Counted from the stretch's first letter, positions 25,269 to 33,418 are shown. The stretch: DNA of 34,912 bases from Actinopolymorpha alba DSM 45243 (GCF_000373925.1 NZ_KB892799.1:1-34912); one strand, 5' to 3'. Notes: generated by a model not told the origin, from the letters alone. Numbers and translations: made by a program.

Positions 25269-25898
25269 GTGACCGCGGCGTTCCAGGCCTCCCTGCTGGA
25301 CTACGACGACGAGCCGGGCCTCGGCGAGCTCGCCGGCGTCGTCCGCCGCGTCCCGCTGAGCCTCGGCGCGTGGATCGACCTGCGACCCGGCTGGGTGCGC
25401 GGCTCCGACCAGGTGTTCGAGCGACTACGCCAGAAGGTGCCGTGGTACGCCGAGCGGCGGGAGATGTACGACCGCGTGGTCGACGTTCCGCGGCTGCTCT
25501 GTTTCTACGACGAGGACGCTCCGCTCCCCGACCCGCTGCTGGTCCGGGCGAAGGCCGCGCTCGACGCCTACTACCGCGAGGAGTTGGGCGAGCCGTTCCG
25601 CACAGCCGGCCTGTGCCTCTACCGCGACGGCAGCGACAGCGTCGCGTGGCACGGTGACCGGATTGGTCATGGCCGCACCGCCGACACCATGGTCGCGATC
25701 GTCTCGCTCGGGGCGCCGCGTTCCCTGCTGCTGCGACCGCGTGGCGGCGGTAAGTCGGTCCGGTGCCCACTCGGCCACGGCGACCTGATCGTGATGGGCG
25801 GGTCCTGCCAGCGCACCTGGGAGCACTGCGTGCCCAAGATCAAGGGCGTGGTGGGGCCGCGGATCAGCGTCCAGTTCCGTCCGCGCGGCGTGCGCTGA
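25269..25898 (+). CDS. AlkB-type 2-oxoglutarate/Fe(II) dioxygenase (alkylated DNA repair)
   Basis: A 209-residue dioxygenase of the AlkB family, which removes alkyl adducts from DNA or RNA bases by oxidation. The iron site is SVAWHGDRIG (H128, D130) and TWEHCVPK (H186); GPRISVQFRP provides the 2-oxoglutarate Arg (R198). AGLCLYRDGSDSVAWHGD is the conserved nucleotide-lid/strand region. GTG 25269 chosen because an earlier in-frame GTG (25239) lies inside the LexA box and upstream of the likely transcript start. It is monocistronic; regulation by LexA is strongly suggested by the site above. Confidence 0.9.
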   Translation: MTAAFQASLLDYDDEPGLGELAGVVRRVPLSLGAWIDLRPGWVRGSDQVFERLRQKVPWYAERREMYDRVVDVPRLLCFYDEDAPLPDPLLVRAKAALDAYYREELGEPFRTAGLCLYRDGSDSVAWHGDRIGHGRTADTMVAIVSLGAPRSLLLRPRGGGKSVRCPLGHGDLIVMGGSCQRTWEHCVPKIKGVVGPRISVQFRPRGVR

Positions 25899-26036
25899 CC
25901 ACACACCGACCGTTGGGCGAGACGGGCAGACCATGCCCGGACACCTCCACGGTCGCCGACCCGCCTACGTGGTTGGCTGCTGGCGAAGACGTCGTGGACC
26001 GAACGCGACCCGCCGAACGCGAGCCAGGGAGGGTGC

Positions 26037-26834
26037 ATGCACATCGACCTCAGGGGACGCGTCGCCGTGGTGACCGGCGCCGGGCGCGGGATCGGTCGCG
26101 CACTGGTCCGTCGCCTCGCCACCGAGGGCGTCACCACGGTCGCGTTGGACGTTCACGCCGACGACCTGGACACGCTGGGCACCCAGCTCGCCGCCGAAGG
26201 TGCGCCTGCCAGCCAGTTCGTCTGCGACGTCACCGACCTGGCCCGGATCCAGGAGGTCGTCAAGGAGACCGCACGCAGACACGGCCGCGTCGACATTCTG
26301 GTCAACAATGCCGGCATCACCGCGGGCGGGCCCGTCGACGTCCTGTCCGAGGAGAGCTGGCGCGACTGTCACGACGTCAACCTCACCGGAACGTTCCTGA
26401 TGTGCAAGGCCGTCGTCCCGGTGATGAAGGCGCAGCGTGCCGGACGCATCATCAACGTCTCGTCGTTCGCCGCGATCGTGCCCACCGCCGGGCACTCGGC
26501 CTACGCGTCGGCGAAGGCGGCGGTCGCGCACTTCACCCGTGCGCTGGCCGGCGAACTCGGGCCGTGGAACATCACCGCCAACGCGTACGCACCGGGCATG
26601 GTGCCCACGCAGATGAACCACTTCGCCGAACGCCCGCCGGCCGAGCAGGACCGCCTGCTCGACCTGCTCACCATCCGCCGCTGGGGTACGCCGGACGACA
26701 TCGCCAACCTGGTCTGCTTCCTCGCCTCAGACCAGGCCGGCTACGTGACGGGAACGCTGATCGACGTGAGCGGCGGCAAGCTCGCCACCCAGGTGCCGCG
26801 GGCGGCCTACGACCAGGCGGCCCGAACGACCTGA
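26037..26834 (+). CDS. Short-chain dehydrogenase/reductase
   Basis: A 265-residue classical SDR. The cofactor loop is VVTGAGRGIGRAL (TGxxxGIG, residues 12-24), with DVTDLARI after strand 3, LVNNAGITAGG (NNAG), VSSFAA (catalytic Ser region) and YASAK (Tyr and Lys), then NAYAPGMVPT. Sugar, polyol or 3-oxoacyl substrates are possible; the position next to a rhamnose mutarotase-type gene favours an aldose dehydrogenase, as an inference. GGGAGG sits 4 bases before ATG 26037. It is convergent with the mutarotase gene. Confidence 0.88.
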   Translation: MHIDLRGRVAVVTGAGRGIGRALVRRLATEGVTTVALDVHADDLDTLGTQLAAEGAPASQFVCDVTDLARIQEVVKETARRHGRVDILVNNAGITAGGPVDVLSEESWRDCHDVNLTGTFLMCKAVVPVMKAQRAGRIINVSSFAAIVPTAGHSAYASAKAAVAHFTRALAGELGPWNITANAYAPGMVPTQMNHFAERPPAEQDRLLDLLTIRRWGTPDDIANLVCFLASDQAGYVTGTLIDVSGGKLATQVPRAAYDQAARTT

Positions 26835-26849
26835 CGACCCCTGGGGTCG
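26835..26849. terminator. Short GC palindrome right after the SDR stop
   Basis: CGACCCCTGGGGTCG starts at the first base after the TGA. It can form a tight stem and may act as a terminator or mRNA 3' end, but there is no U-tract. Confidence 0.35.
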
Positions 26850-26905
26850 CACCTACTCCCTCATCCGGGGGACGTCGCGAATTCGACCTTGCTTGGCGGG
26901 AACTC

Positions 26906-26991
26906 AATGATCACGTATACGTGGTCATTGCCTGCCTTGCATGGCATCGGCACCGCGTGAGGCACCTAATGACCACGTATACGTGATCATT
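26906..26991. repeat. Pair of 24-bp palindromes in inverted orientation
   Basis: Sites at 26906-26929 and 26968-26991 are exact reverse complements of one another. Each is also nearly self-complementary, of the form AATGAyCACGTATACGTGrT plus CATT, with one mismatched pair per site. Their centres are 62 bp apart. GCCT/AGGC pairs extend the long stem inward. They lie between the convergent SDR and mutarotase genes. They could be operators for a dimeric regulator, a hairpin for transcript ends, or ends of a tiny mobile element. Confidence 0.85.
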
Positions 26992-27014
26992 AAGGCCGCC
27001 GCGCGCGAACGCAC

Positions 27015-27353
27015 TCACGTGCTGTCGTCTGCCACCTGGTCGCGCAAGCTCCAGACGTGCGGGAGCACCTGACCAGCCGGGCCGCTTTCGGCGCCGACGA
27101 AGTGATCGACGTACCGGCCGATGTGCGCCTGCCACGCCTCGTCAGCCGGGTCGCCCGCCAGGGCCTTCATCGCGGCTACCCAGTCGTCGCACTCGACGAG
27201 GTGGAACAGATCCCGGCCGCTGCGCCAGATCGACCAGTTCCGGATGCCGATCCGGGCGAAGCTGGCGGCGAGGTCGTCAGGAATCCGCTGGTGTTCGCGT
27301 TCGTAGTCGGCCTCGGCTCCGGGCCGCAGCACCGAGTGCAGCGGGACAATCAC
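27015..27353 (-). CDS. L-rhamnose mutarotase family protein
   Basis: A 112-residue dimeric alpha/beta (ferredoxin-like) protein of PF05336. Features are LHSVLRPGAEADYEREHQRI with the early His, then PDDLAASFARIGIRNWSIWR, DLFHLVECDDW and WQAHIGRYVD. The family interconverts anomers of L-rhamnose or related 6-deoxy sugars and also occurs in fucose and other sugar operons. GTG 27353 has GAGGGGG 4-5 bases upstream. It is divergent from the CoA-transferase operon, and a shared regulatory region (27354-27591) lies between them. Confidence 0.85.
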   Translation of the reverse strand: MIVPLHSVLRPGAEADYEREHQRIPDDLAASFARIGIRNWSIWRSGRDLFHLVECDDWVAAMKALAGDPADEAWQAHIGRYVDHFVGAESGPAGQVLPHVWSLRDQVADDST

Positions 27354-27446
27354 GTTTCCCCCTCGCTCGAACGACGATCAACGACGAACACGGTCCGGGC
27401 CGGGCAAAGCCCGGAACGCCTGGCAGAGCCCGAATCAAGGAGGACC

Positions 27447-27489
27447 TTGCTCACCATACGCAAATTCGGCCATGGTGAGCAATCGTTTG
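27447..27489. promoter_or_regulatory. Inverted repeat and LacI-type operator in the divergent sugar-locus promoter region
   Basis: TTGCTCACCAT (27447-27457) and ATGGTGAGCAA (27472-27482) are perfect 11-base arms with a 14-base spacer. Next to and overlapping the right arm is CAATCGTTTG (27480-27489), a symmetric CAAnCGnTTG core typical of LacI-family operators. The region lies between the mutarotase and CoA-transferase genes. The LacI gene at 32375 is the obvious candidate regulator. A GC hairpin (CCGGGC-AAA-GCCCGG, 27400-27414) sits just left. Confidence 0.6.
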
Positions 27490-27560
27490 TCTGCTACCTT
27501 TCTGCCCATCCCCGACAGAACCGCGTGGCGAGGAAGCTCCCCACAGTTGGCGATGCGGTC

Positions 27561-27586
27561 CGGAACGGAAACGGAACGGAACGGAG
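27561..27586 (+). repeat. (CGGAA) pentanucleotide tandem repeat before the ribosome site
   Basis: CGGAA, CGGAAA, CGGAA, CGGAA and CGGAG follow each other directly upstream of the ATG at 27592. The last unit supplies the GGAG Shine-Dalgarno. Slippage here could alter the leader, but units are outside the coding region. Confidence 0.6.
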
Positions 27587-27591
27587 CAGGC

Positions 27592-28806
27592 ATGCTCGAC
27601 CCCGAGACACCACCCGATCTGCCACTCGCCGGCGTGCGCGTACTCGACTTCAGCCAGTTCCTCGCCGGCCCGGTGGCGGCCCTTCGTCTGGCCGACCTCG
27701 GGGCGACCGTGATCAAGATCGAACGCCCCCACACCGGCGACATCGGCCGCCGGCTCGCGTTCGCCGGACGCGTCGCCGACGGCGACACCGTGTCGTTCCA
27801 CGCGATGAACCGCAACAAGCTCGGCGTCACCGCCGACCTGAAGGATCCCGACGACCTCGCCATCATCCGCCGCCTCATCGAGACCGCCGACGTCCTGATC
27901 CAGAACTTCCGTCCCGGCGTGATGGAGCGGATCGGCCTCGACCCGCAGTCGGTGGCGAAGCTCAATCCTCGCCTCGTCTACGGCAGCGCCAGCGGCTACG
28001 GCGACAGCGGTCCCTGGCGCGACCGGCCCGGCCAGGATCTCCTCGCGCAGTCGGTCAGCGGGCTCCCCTGGCTCAACGGCGGCGACGTCGACCGGCCGGT
28101 TCCGGTCGGGCTCTCGATCGCCGACCACCTGACGAGCTGCCACCTCGCCCAGGGTGTCACCGCGCTGCTCTTCCGCAGGGAACGGACCGGGCGCGGCGGA
28201 CTCGTGCAGACCAGTTTGTTCGAGGCGATGCTCGACCTGCAGTTCGAGTTGCTGAGCACCCACCTCAATGATTCGACCGTCGCGGTCAGGCGTGGCGGGA
28301 CCCACTCCGCGCACGCGTTCCTGCCAGCGCCGTACGGCACCTACCCCACCTCTGACGGCTATCTCGCCCTCGCGATGAACCCCATCCCCGAGCTCGGTCG
28401 CCTGCTCGACCTACCCCAGCTCCAGGAGATGACTGACGAGCAGATCTGGTGGGACCAGCGGGACGCCATCACCGACCTCATCGCGGACCGGCTGCGGGCC
28501 CGCACGACCGCCGACTGGCTGGCGGTACTGGACGCGGCCGACGTGTGGTGTGCGCCCGTCCTCACTCTGGAAGAGCTGGTCGCCAGCGAGGAGTTCGCGG
28601 CGATCGCCATGACCCAGCAGGTGCGGCGGGACGCCGAGCTCACCGAGAACGGCAACGACCTGCTCCTCACCACGACCCGATCACCGCTGCGGATCGACGG
28701 CCAGACGTTGCGCAGCGACCGGCCGGCCCCGAAGCTCGGCCAGCACAACGCGCTGCTCGACGAGCTGACGGACGACCGCCCGCACCGATTGGCAGCCAAC
28801 CAATGA
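27592..28806 (+). CDS. CaiB/BaiF family (class III) CoA-transferase
   Basis: A 404-residue class III CoA-transferase, which moves CoA between acyl-CoA donor and acid acceptor. It begins LAGVRVLDFSQFLAGPVAAL, has DLGATVIKIERPHTGD, SFHAMNRNKLGVTADLK, DVLIQNFRPGVMERIGL and YGSASGYGDSGPWRDR; in GQDLLAQSVSG the Asp matches the catalytic Asp of the family. The C-terminal small domain follows from about residue 230. ATG 27592 has GGAG 5 bases upstream. It overlaps the next gene by ATGA, so it is the first gene of the coupled operon. The acid substrate is likely a sugar acid or its breakdown product, as an inference. Confidence 0.9.
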   Translation: MLDPETPPDLPLAGVRVLDFSQFLAGPVAALRLADLGATVIKIERPHTGDIGRRLAFAGRVADGDTVSFHAMNRNKLGVTADLKDPDDLAIIRRLIETADVLIQNFRPGVMERIGLDPQSVAKLNPRLVYGSASGYGDSGPWRDRPGQDLLAQSVSGLPWLNGGDVDRPVPVGLSIADHLTSCHLAQGVTALLFRRERTGRGGLVQTSLFEAMLDLQFELLSTHLNDSTVAVRRGGTHSAHAFLPAPYGTYPTSDGYLALAMNPIPELGRLLDLPQLQEMTDEQIWWDQRDAITDLIADRLRARTTADWLAVLDAADVWCAPVLTLEELVASEEFAAIAMTQQVRRDAELTENGNDLLLTTTRSPLRIDGQTLRSDRPAPKLGQHNALLDELTDDRPHRLAANQ

Positions 28807-29945
28807 CCAACCTTCGAGGGATCACCTGGGAACACCCGCGCGGGCACGGCAGCATGGCCGCGGCCGCCGCGCGCTACCACCAGCTGACCGACCACGAGGT
28901 CCGGTGGGACCACCGCTCGTTGCAGGCCTTCGCCGACGCGCCCCTGGCCGACCTTGCCAGCGCGTACGACCTGCTGGTGATCGACCATCCGCACATTCCC
29001 CTCGCCGCCGATCAGGGTCTGCTGGCGCCACTCGACGGAGTGGGGTACGACGACCAGCTGGCGGAGCTTGCCCGCCACAGCGTCGGGGCGTCCCACCGCA
29101 GCTACACCCACGCCGGACACCAGTGGGCGCTGGCGAACGATGCCGCCGCGCAGGTCGCGGCGTACCGCCCGGACCTGATCTCCGACCCGCCACGAGACTG
29201 GGACGGAGTCCTTGCCCTGGCCGGTGAAGGCCGGGTGCTGTGGCCCGCGAAGCCGATCGACGCCTACTCCAGCCTCCTCACGATCGCCGCCGGCAACGGC
29301 ACTCCCCCGAACTCCCGCCCCGGCGTGTTCCTCGACGCCCAGGACGCGTACGCCGCACTCGAGCGGCTCCACCAACTCGCGGCGCAGGTCCCGTCTGACT
29401 GCCTCGTTCACAACCCCATCGAGGTGGCCGAACGCCTGGCCGCGGGCGACACGTACGCCTATTGCCCGCTGCTGTTCGGCTACACCAACTACAGCCGCGC
29501 TGGTTTCCGGCGACACCGGCTGCGCTACATCGACATTCCCTGCGATGCGAGCGGCCCGCGCGGATCCCTGCTCGGCGGTGCGGGGATCGCGGTGTCGGCG
29601 TACGCGGGCGACGTCGACGCCGCGCGGGCGTTCGCGTTCTGGGTGGCGTCGGCGGAGGCGCAGGCGGGTGTCTACTTCGACGGCGGCGGCCAGCCCGGTC
29701 ACGCGCTGGCATGGGAGGACGAGCGGCTGAACGCCGAGACGCTGGACTTCTTCCGTGGCACGAGAGCCACGCTGGAGCAGGGGTACGTCCGGCCGCGCAC
29801 CGTCGGCTACATGGCGTTCCAGGACGCGATGTCCCCGCTGGTCACCGCGACCCTCCAGGGACAGCTCAGCGACGACGAACTCCTCTCTCGACTGAACGAC
29901 AGTGCCAGGCGGTGGCTTCAGGAGGACGAGCATGCGGATCGTTGA
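28803..29945 (+). CDS. Solute-binding-protein-like protein without signal peptide
   Basis: A 380-residue protein of the type 1 sugar-binding protein fold (family 1 extracellular solute-binding). Signs are [52 protein letters not shown]-like [20 protein letters not shown], and late [20 protein letters not shown] with [13 protein letters not shown]. The N terminus starts directly at strand 1 with no hydrophobic leader, lipobox or Tat motif, and no permease genes follow. It starts at ATG 28803, overlapping the CoA-transferase stop. A cytoplasmic ligand-binding or enzymatic role is therefore implied; such proteins are annotated as ABC substrate-binding by homology only. Confidence 0.82.
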   Translation: MTNLRGITWEHPRGHGSMAAAAARYHQLTDHEVRWDHRSLQAFADAPLADLASAYDLLVIDHPHIPLAADQGLLAPLDGVGYDDQLAELARHSVGASHRSYTHAGHQWALANDAAAQVAAYRPDLISDPPRDWDGVLALAGEGRVLWPAKPIDAYSSLLTIAAGNGTPPNSRPGVFLDAQDAYAALERLHQLAAQVPSDCLVHNPIEVAERLAAGDTYAYCPLLFGYTNYSRAGFRRHRLRYIDIPCDASGPRGSLLGGAGIAVSAYAGDVDAARAFAFWVASAEAQAGVYFDGGGQPGHALAWEDERLNAETLDFFRGTRATLEQGYVRPRTVGYMAFQDAMSPLVTATLQGQLSDDELLSRLNDSARRWLQEDEHADR

Positions 29946-30390
29946 CCGCTGGTGGTCTGACTACGTCATTGGTGAACGCCGTCAGACCCTGGGACGCACC
30001 ATCACCGAAGCCGACGTGGTGCTCCACGCGGGCCAGACCGGCGACTTCTTCCCGCATCACCTGGACGCCGAATGGTGCGCGACGCAGCCGTTCGGCGCCC
30101 GCATCGCGCACGGCACGCTCATCCTGTCCGTCGCGGTGGGCATGACCGCCGGCGACATCAACCCGCAGGCGATGAGCTACGGCTATGACCGGATCCGGTT
30201 CGTCAAGCCGGTGTTTCTCGGCGACACCATCAGCGTGACCGCCGAGATTGTCGCGAAGGGCGACCACCGTCGCGACCCCGACCGGCTCGGCACGGTCGAC
30301 GAACTGGTCACCGTGACCAACCAGCGCGGCGAAACCGTGCTGGTGCTGACCCATCTCTACGTGGTGAACAAGAAGGAGGCGACTACCTGA
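29932..30390 (+). CDS. MaoC-like hot-dog enoyl-CoA hydratase/dehydratase
   Basis: A 152-residue MaoC-type protein. [20 protein letters not shown] then [10 protein letters not shown] (about 33-63) is the hydratase 2 motif with catalytic Asp and His. [20 protein letters not shown] follows. It should hydrate or dehydrate a CoA thioester made by the upstream CoA-transferase. ATG 29932 has AGGAGG 6 bases before; it overlaps the preceding gene by 14 bp and the next start by TGATG. Confidence 0.87.
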   Translation: MRIVDRWWSDYVIGERRQTLGRTITEADVVLHAGQTGDFFPHHLDAEWCATQPFGARIAHGTLILSVAVGMTAGDINPQAMSYGYDRIRFVKPVFLGDTISVTAEIVAKGDHRRDPDRLGTVDELVTVTNQRGETVLVLTHLYVVNKKEATT

Positions 30391-31259
30391 TGCACGCCTT
30401 CGGACCCGTCATCGACGCCCACCAGCATTTCTGGGACCCCTCCACCGGTGGGTACCCCTGGCTCGCCCGGGAGCCGGAGAGCATCCAGCGCGCGTTCGAC
30501 TACGCCGACCTCGCTCCCCACCTCGCGGCCTATGGCATCGACGGCACCGTGCTGGTCCAGTCCGCGGACTCCGACGAGGACACCGATGCGATGTTCGCCC
30601 AGGCCGCGGCCCACCCCGAGATCCTGGGCGTGGTGGGGTACGTCCCGCTCGAGCAACCCGCGCGGGCCGAGCGGCGACTCCAGGAACTCCTCGGCCGCGA
30701 ACGCTTCGTCGGGATCCGCAACCTGATCCACGACCAACCCGATCCCGACTGGCTCCTGCGTGCCGACGTCGCCGAAGGGCTCGCCCTCCTCGAGGCACAC
30801 CAGGTGCCGTTCGACCTGGTGGCGGTGCTCCCCCGGCACCTGGAGCACGTGGCGTACCTCTCCGAACAGTTCCCCAACCTGACGGTGGTCATCGACCACC
30901 TCGCCAAGCCACCCATCGGTACGCCGCGGAGCGAGCCCTGGACCTCCCTCCTCCGCGACGCGGCGGACAACCCCCGCGTTGTGGCGAAGGTGTCCGGCCT
31001 CTACGCCGCCACCGGCGACCCGGCTGCCTTTACCGCCGACGACCTTGCGCCGTGGATCGCTTCCGCGCTGGAGTTCTTCGGGCCGTCCCGGCTGATGGTC
31101 GGGAGTGACTGGCCGGTCGCCGTCGTCGCCGGAGGCTACGACCGCGTGATGGGCGCCGTCATCGAGGTGGTCACGGCGTACGGACCCGAGGTAGCGGGGC
31201 CGCTCCTCGGTGGTACGGCGATCGCCACCTACGGTCTCACCCTGTCGGTGACGGCATGA
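30390..31259 (+). CDS. Amidohydrolase 2 family, L-fuconolactonase/aldonolactonase type
   Basis: A 289-residue TIM-barrel amidohydrolase. VIDAHQHFWDP (His-x-His), YPWLARE, GVVGYVPLEQP, GIRNLIHDQPDPDWLL, VIDHLAKP, KVSGLYA and MVGSDWPV are all typical of L-fucono- and L-rhamnono-lactonases. It would open a sugar lactone formed by a dehydrogenase; the sugar is not proven. Its ATG overlaps the MaoC stop (TGATG). It gives the clearest sugar-acid signature of the operon. Confidence 0.87.
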   Translation: MHAFGPVIDAHQHFWDPSTGGYPWLAREPESIQRAFDYADLAPHLAAYGIDGTVLVQSADSDEDTDAMFAQAAAHPEILGVVGYVPLEQPARAERRLQELLGRERFVGIRNLIHDQPDPDWLLRADVAEGLALLEAHQVPFDLVAVLPRHLEHVAYLSEQFPNLTVVIDHLAKPPIGTPRSEPWTSLLRDAADNPRVVAKVSGLYAATGDPAAFTADDLAPWIASALEFFGPSRLMVGSDWPVAVVAGGYDRVMGAVIEVVTAYGPEVAGPLLGGTAIATYGLTLSVTA

Positions 31260-32335
31260 TCACCGAGCTGAGCGCGGTCTCCGACGCCGTCGCCATCAGC
31301 GCACCGCCCTCAGTGCACCGCCCGATCGCCGTCGTCGGCGCCGGCGCGATCATGGACGTGGCCCACCTGCCCGCCTACCGCGCGGCCGGCCTTCCGGTCG
31401 TCGGCGTCTTCGACATCGACCACGAGCGCGCCCGGGCCGTGGCCGAGCGACACGAGATCCCGACCGTCTACCGCGATCTTGCCGAAGTCCTCGCCGACGA
31501 CACCGTCGAGGTGGTCGACATCGCCGTACCAGCCGCCCGGCAGGAGGAGGTCGCCACGGCTGTCATCCAGGCCGGCCGGCACGTGCTCGCCCAGAAGCCG
31601 TTCGCCCCCGACCCGCCCACCGGAATCCGGCTGGTCGAACTCGCCGAGTCGATGCACACCGTGCTCGCTGTCAACCAGCAACTCCGCTTCGACGAGGGCA
31701 TGGCGGCGGCACACCGGATGGTCGAGCTCGGCTGGATCGGAGACATCACCGCGTTCTCCATCACCGTCGATATCTGGACCGAGTGGTCTGACTGGCCATG
31801 GCTGCTCGAGACCGAGCGGCTGGAGATCATGAACCACTCCATCCACTACCACGACGTCGTTCGCTGGTTCCTCGGAGAGCCGGCAGGGGTGTTCTGTGCG
31901 GCCGGCCGGCTGCCGGGACAGCGGGCGGTCGGGGAAACCCGGACGATCTCGACGTACCTCTACGACTCCGGGGTGAGCGCCGTCGTCCACGCCAACCACA
32001 CGAACGACCACGGCGACAACAAGGCGGAGTTCCGCATCGGCGGTACGTCGGGAGCGATCCGCGGCACGCTCGGGCTCCTTTACGACTATCCGCACGGTCG
32101 GCCCGACACCCTCGAGGTCCACAGCACGGTGCTCCCGACCGACGGATGGCTGCCGTACCCCGTCACCACCCGGTGGATCCCCGATGCCTTCCTCGGGCCG
32201 ATGGCCTCGGTGTTGTGGGCCGTCGCCGACGGCCAACCGCTGCGATCCTCCGGACTGGACAACCTCGGGACCCTGCGCCTGGTCGAGGCGCTCTACACCT
32301 CGATCGCCACGAAGCAGGTCGTGGCTCTCGGCTGA
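31256..32335 (+). CDS. Gfo/Idh/MocA family oxidoreductase
   Basis: A 359-residue dehydrogenase-type protein. RPIAVVGAGAIMDVAHLPAY (GxGAIM loop near residue 27) and HVLAQKPFAP (QKP lysine) define the Rossmann half. NHSIHYHDVVRWFLGEP is the catalytic His helix region, and the C-terminal beta-sheet domain ends with LGTLRLVEALYTSI. NAD(P)-dependent oxidation of a sugar, lactol or cyclitol is likely. It starts by ATGA overlap with the lactonase gene, ending the coupled set; 39 bp separate it from the LacI gene. Confidence 0.88.
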   Translation: MITELSAVSDAVAISAPPSVHRPIAVVGAGAIMDVAHLPAYRAAGLPVVGVFDIDHERARAVAERHEIPTVYRDLAEVLADDTVEVVDIAVPAARQEEVATAVIQAGRHVLAQKPFAPDPPTGIRLVELAESMHTVLAVNQQLRFDEGMAAAHRMVELGWIGDITAFSITVDIWTEWSDWPWLLETERLEIMNHSIHYHDVVRWFLGEPAGVFCAAGRLPGQRAVGETRTISTYLYDSGVSAVVHANHTNDHGDNKAEFRIGGTSGAIRGTLGLLYDYPHGRPDTLEVHSTVLPTDGWLPYPVTTRWIPDAFLGPMASVLWAVADGQPLRSSGLDNLGTLRLVEALYTSIATKQVVALG

Positions 32336-32374
32336 GGCCGTCGGGTGGCCGCGACCGGTCGGTACGATTGCCGG

Positions 32375-33418
32375 GTGGTACGCCTCGTCGACATCGCGAA
32401 GGCGGCGGGTGTGTCCGTCAGCCTGGTATCGCGGGTTCTCAACGACGACCCGGCGGCGCGGGCGACCGAGGAAACCCGGCGGCGGGTGCGCGACACGGCG
32501 GCCGCCATGGGCTACCGGCCCCACCACGCCGCCCGGGCGCTCAAACTCGCGCGTACCAACACGATCGCCCTGGCTGTCCCCGTGCTCACCAACGCGATCT
32601 TCTCCGAACTCCTCCGCGGCGTGGAGGACGAGGCGCGCGAACTCGGCTACACCTTGATGTTCGCCCGGTCGGAGTCGTTCGACGAGCAACGGCAGATGTC
32701 ACAGCTGGTCGAGGAGGGGCGGGTCGACGGGTTCCTCCTGCAACGGCCCGATGACGAAACCGACGAGTCGCTGGCTCGCCGGATCGGCAATGCTCCCGTC
32801 GTACTCATCAACTCCGTGCTACCCGGCCACCCGGGCAGCGTGATGATCGACGACCACGGCGCGGCCGCGCTTGCCACCGAGCACCTGCTCAGCCTCGGTC
32901 ACCGGCGGATCGGGCTCGTCAACGGCTTCCAGACAACCGAAACGGCGCGGCGCCGGGGTGCCGGCTTCGCGCAGACGTTGGCTGCAGCTGGCCTCGATCC
33001 GGAACTGTCGCCCGTCACCCACTTCGGCTACGCGCCCGAGTCGGCGGCGGCGGAGCACGCGGTGACCGAGATATTCGGCGATGATCGTCCCAAGCGCGAG
33101 CAGCCAACGGCGCTGGTGGTCGCCAACGTCAACGCGGCTTTGGCCGTCCTCACCTGTCTGCGGCGGCATGGCCTCGGGGTTCCTGACGACGTTTCGGTCG
33201 TCGCGATTCACGACGCCTGGACCGCCGAGCACTCCTGGCCGCCGGTCACCACGGTCCGGTTGCCTGTGTATGAGCAGGGCCAGACCTCGGTGCGGATGCT
33301 GCATGACGCGCTGCGGGGTATCGCGGCGGGCGACACGATCATCGAGGAGCCGCCGCCGATCCTCGTCGAGCGGGAGTCGGTACGCCCGTTGCGTGCCCGA
33401 CGTACGGCTCCTCGCTAG
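32375..33418 (+). CDS. LacI family transcriptional regulator
   Basis: A 347-residue LacI-type repressor. The HTH is RLVDIAKAAGVSVSLVSRVL (residues 2-21), the hinge helix is HHAARALKLART, and the ligand domain follows from IALAVPVLTNAIF with HLLSLGHRRIGLVNGF and a PBP1-like C-lobe. GTG 32375 was chosen; TACGAT lies 7 bases upstream, fitting a leaderless mRNA. It likely controls the sugar locus from the operator at 27480-27489, and the effector is probably a pathway intermediate. Confidence 0.9.
   Translation: MVRLVDIAKAAGVSVSLVSRVLNDDPAARATEETRRRVRDTAAAMGYRPHHAARALKLARTNTIALAVPVLTNAIFSELLRGVEDEARELGYTLMFARSESFDEQRQMSQLVEEGRVDGFLLQRPDDETDESLARRIGNAPVVLINSVLPGHPGSVMIDDHGAAALATEHLLSLGHRRIGLVNGFQTTETARRRGAGFAQTLAAAGLDPELSPVTHFGYAPESAAAEHAVTEIFGDDRPKREQPTALVVANVNAALAVLTCLRRHGLGVPDDVSVVAIHDAWTAEHSWPPVTTVRLPVYEQGQTSVRMLHDALRGIAAGDTIIEEPPPILVERESVRPLRARRTAPR

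Noticed and set aside
25763-26986. 407-codon plus-strand open frame over AlkB and SDR genes
   Set aside because: Arg/Pro-rich out-of-frame reading of two genes with unmistakable motifs.
26906-26991. CRISPR-like or attachment-site array
   Set aside because: Only two units in inverted orientation, with no spacer series, cas genes, tRNA or integrase nearby.
28359-29933. 524-codon open frame antisense to the binding-protein-like gene
   Set aside because: Shadow of the plus-strand operon, which shows family motifs and coupled starts; the antisense translation is Arg/Val-rich without motifs.
28803-29945. Complete ABC sugar importer
   Set aside because: No permease or ATPase gene lies in the window and the protein has no export signal.
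31310-32689. 459-codon open frame antisense to the Gfo/Idh and LacI genes
   Set aside because: Spans two real genes with clear motifs and has none of its own.
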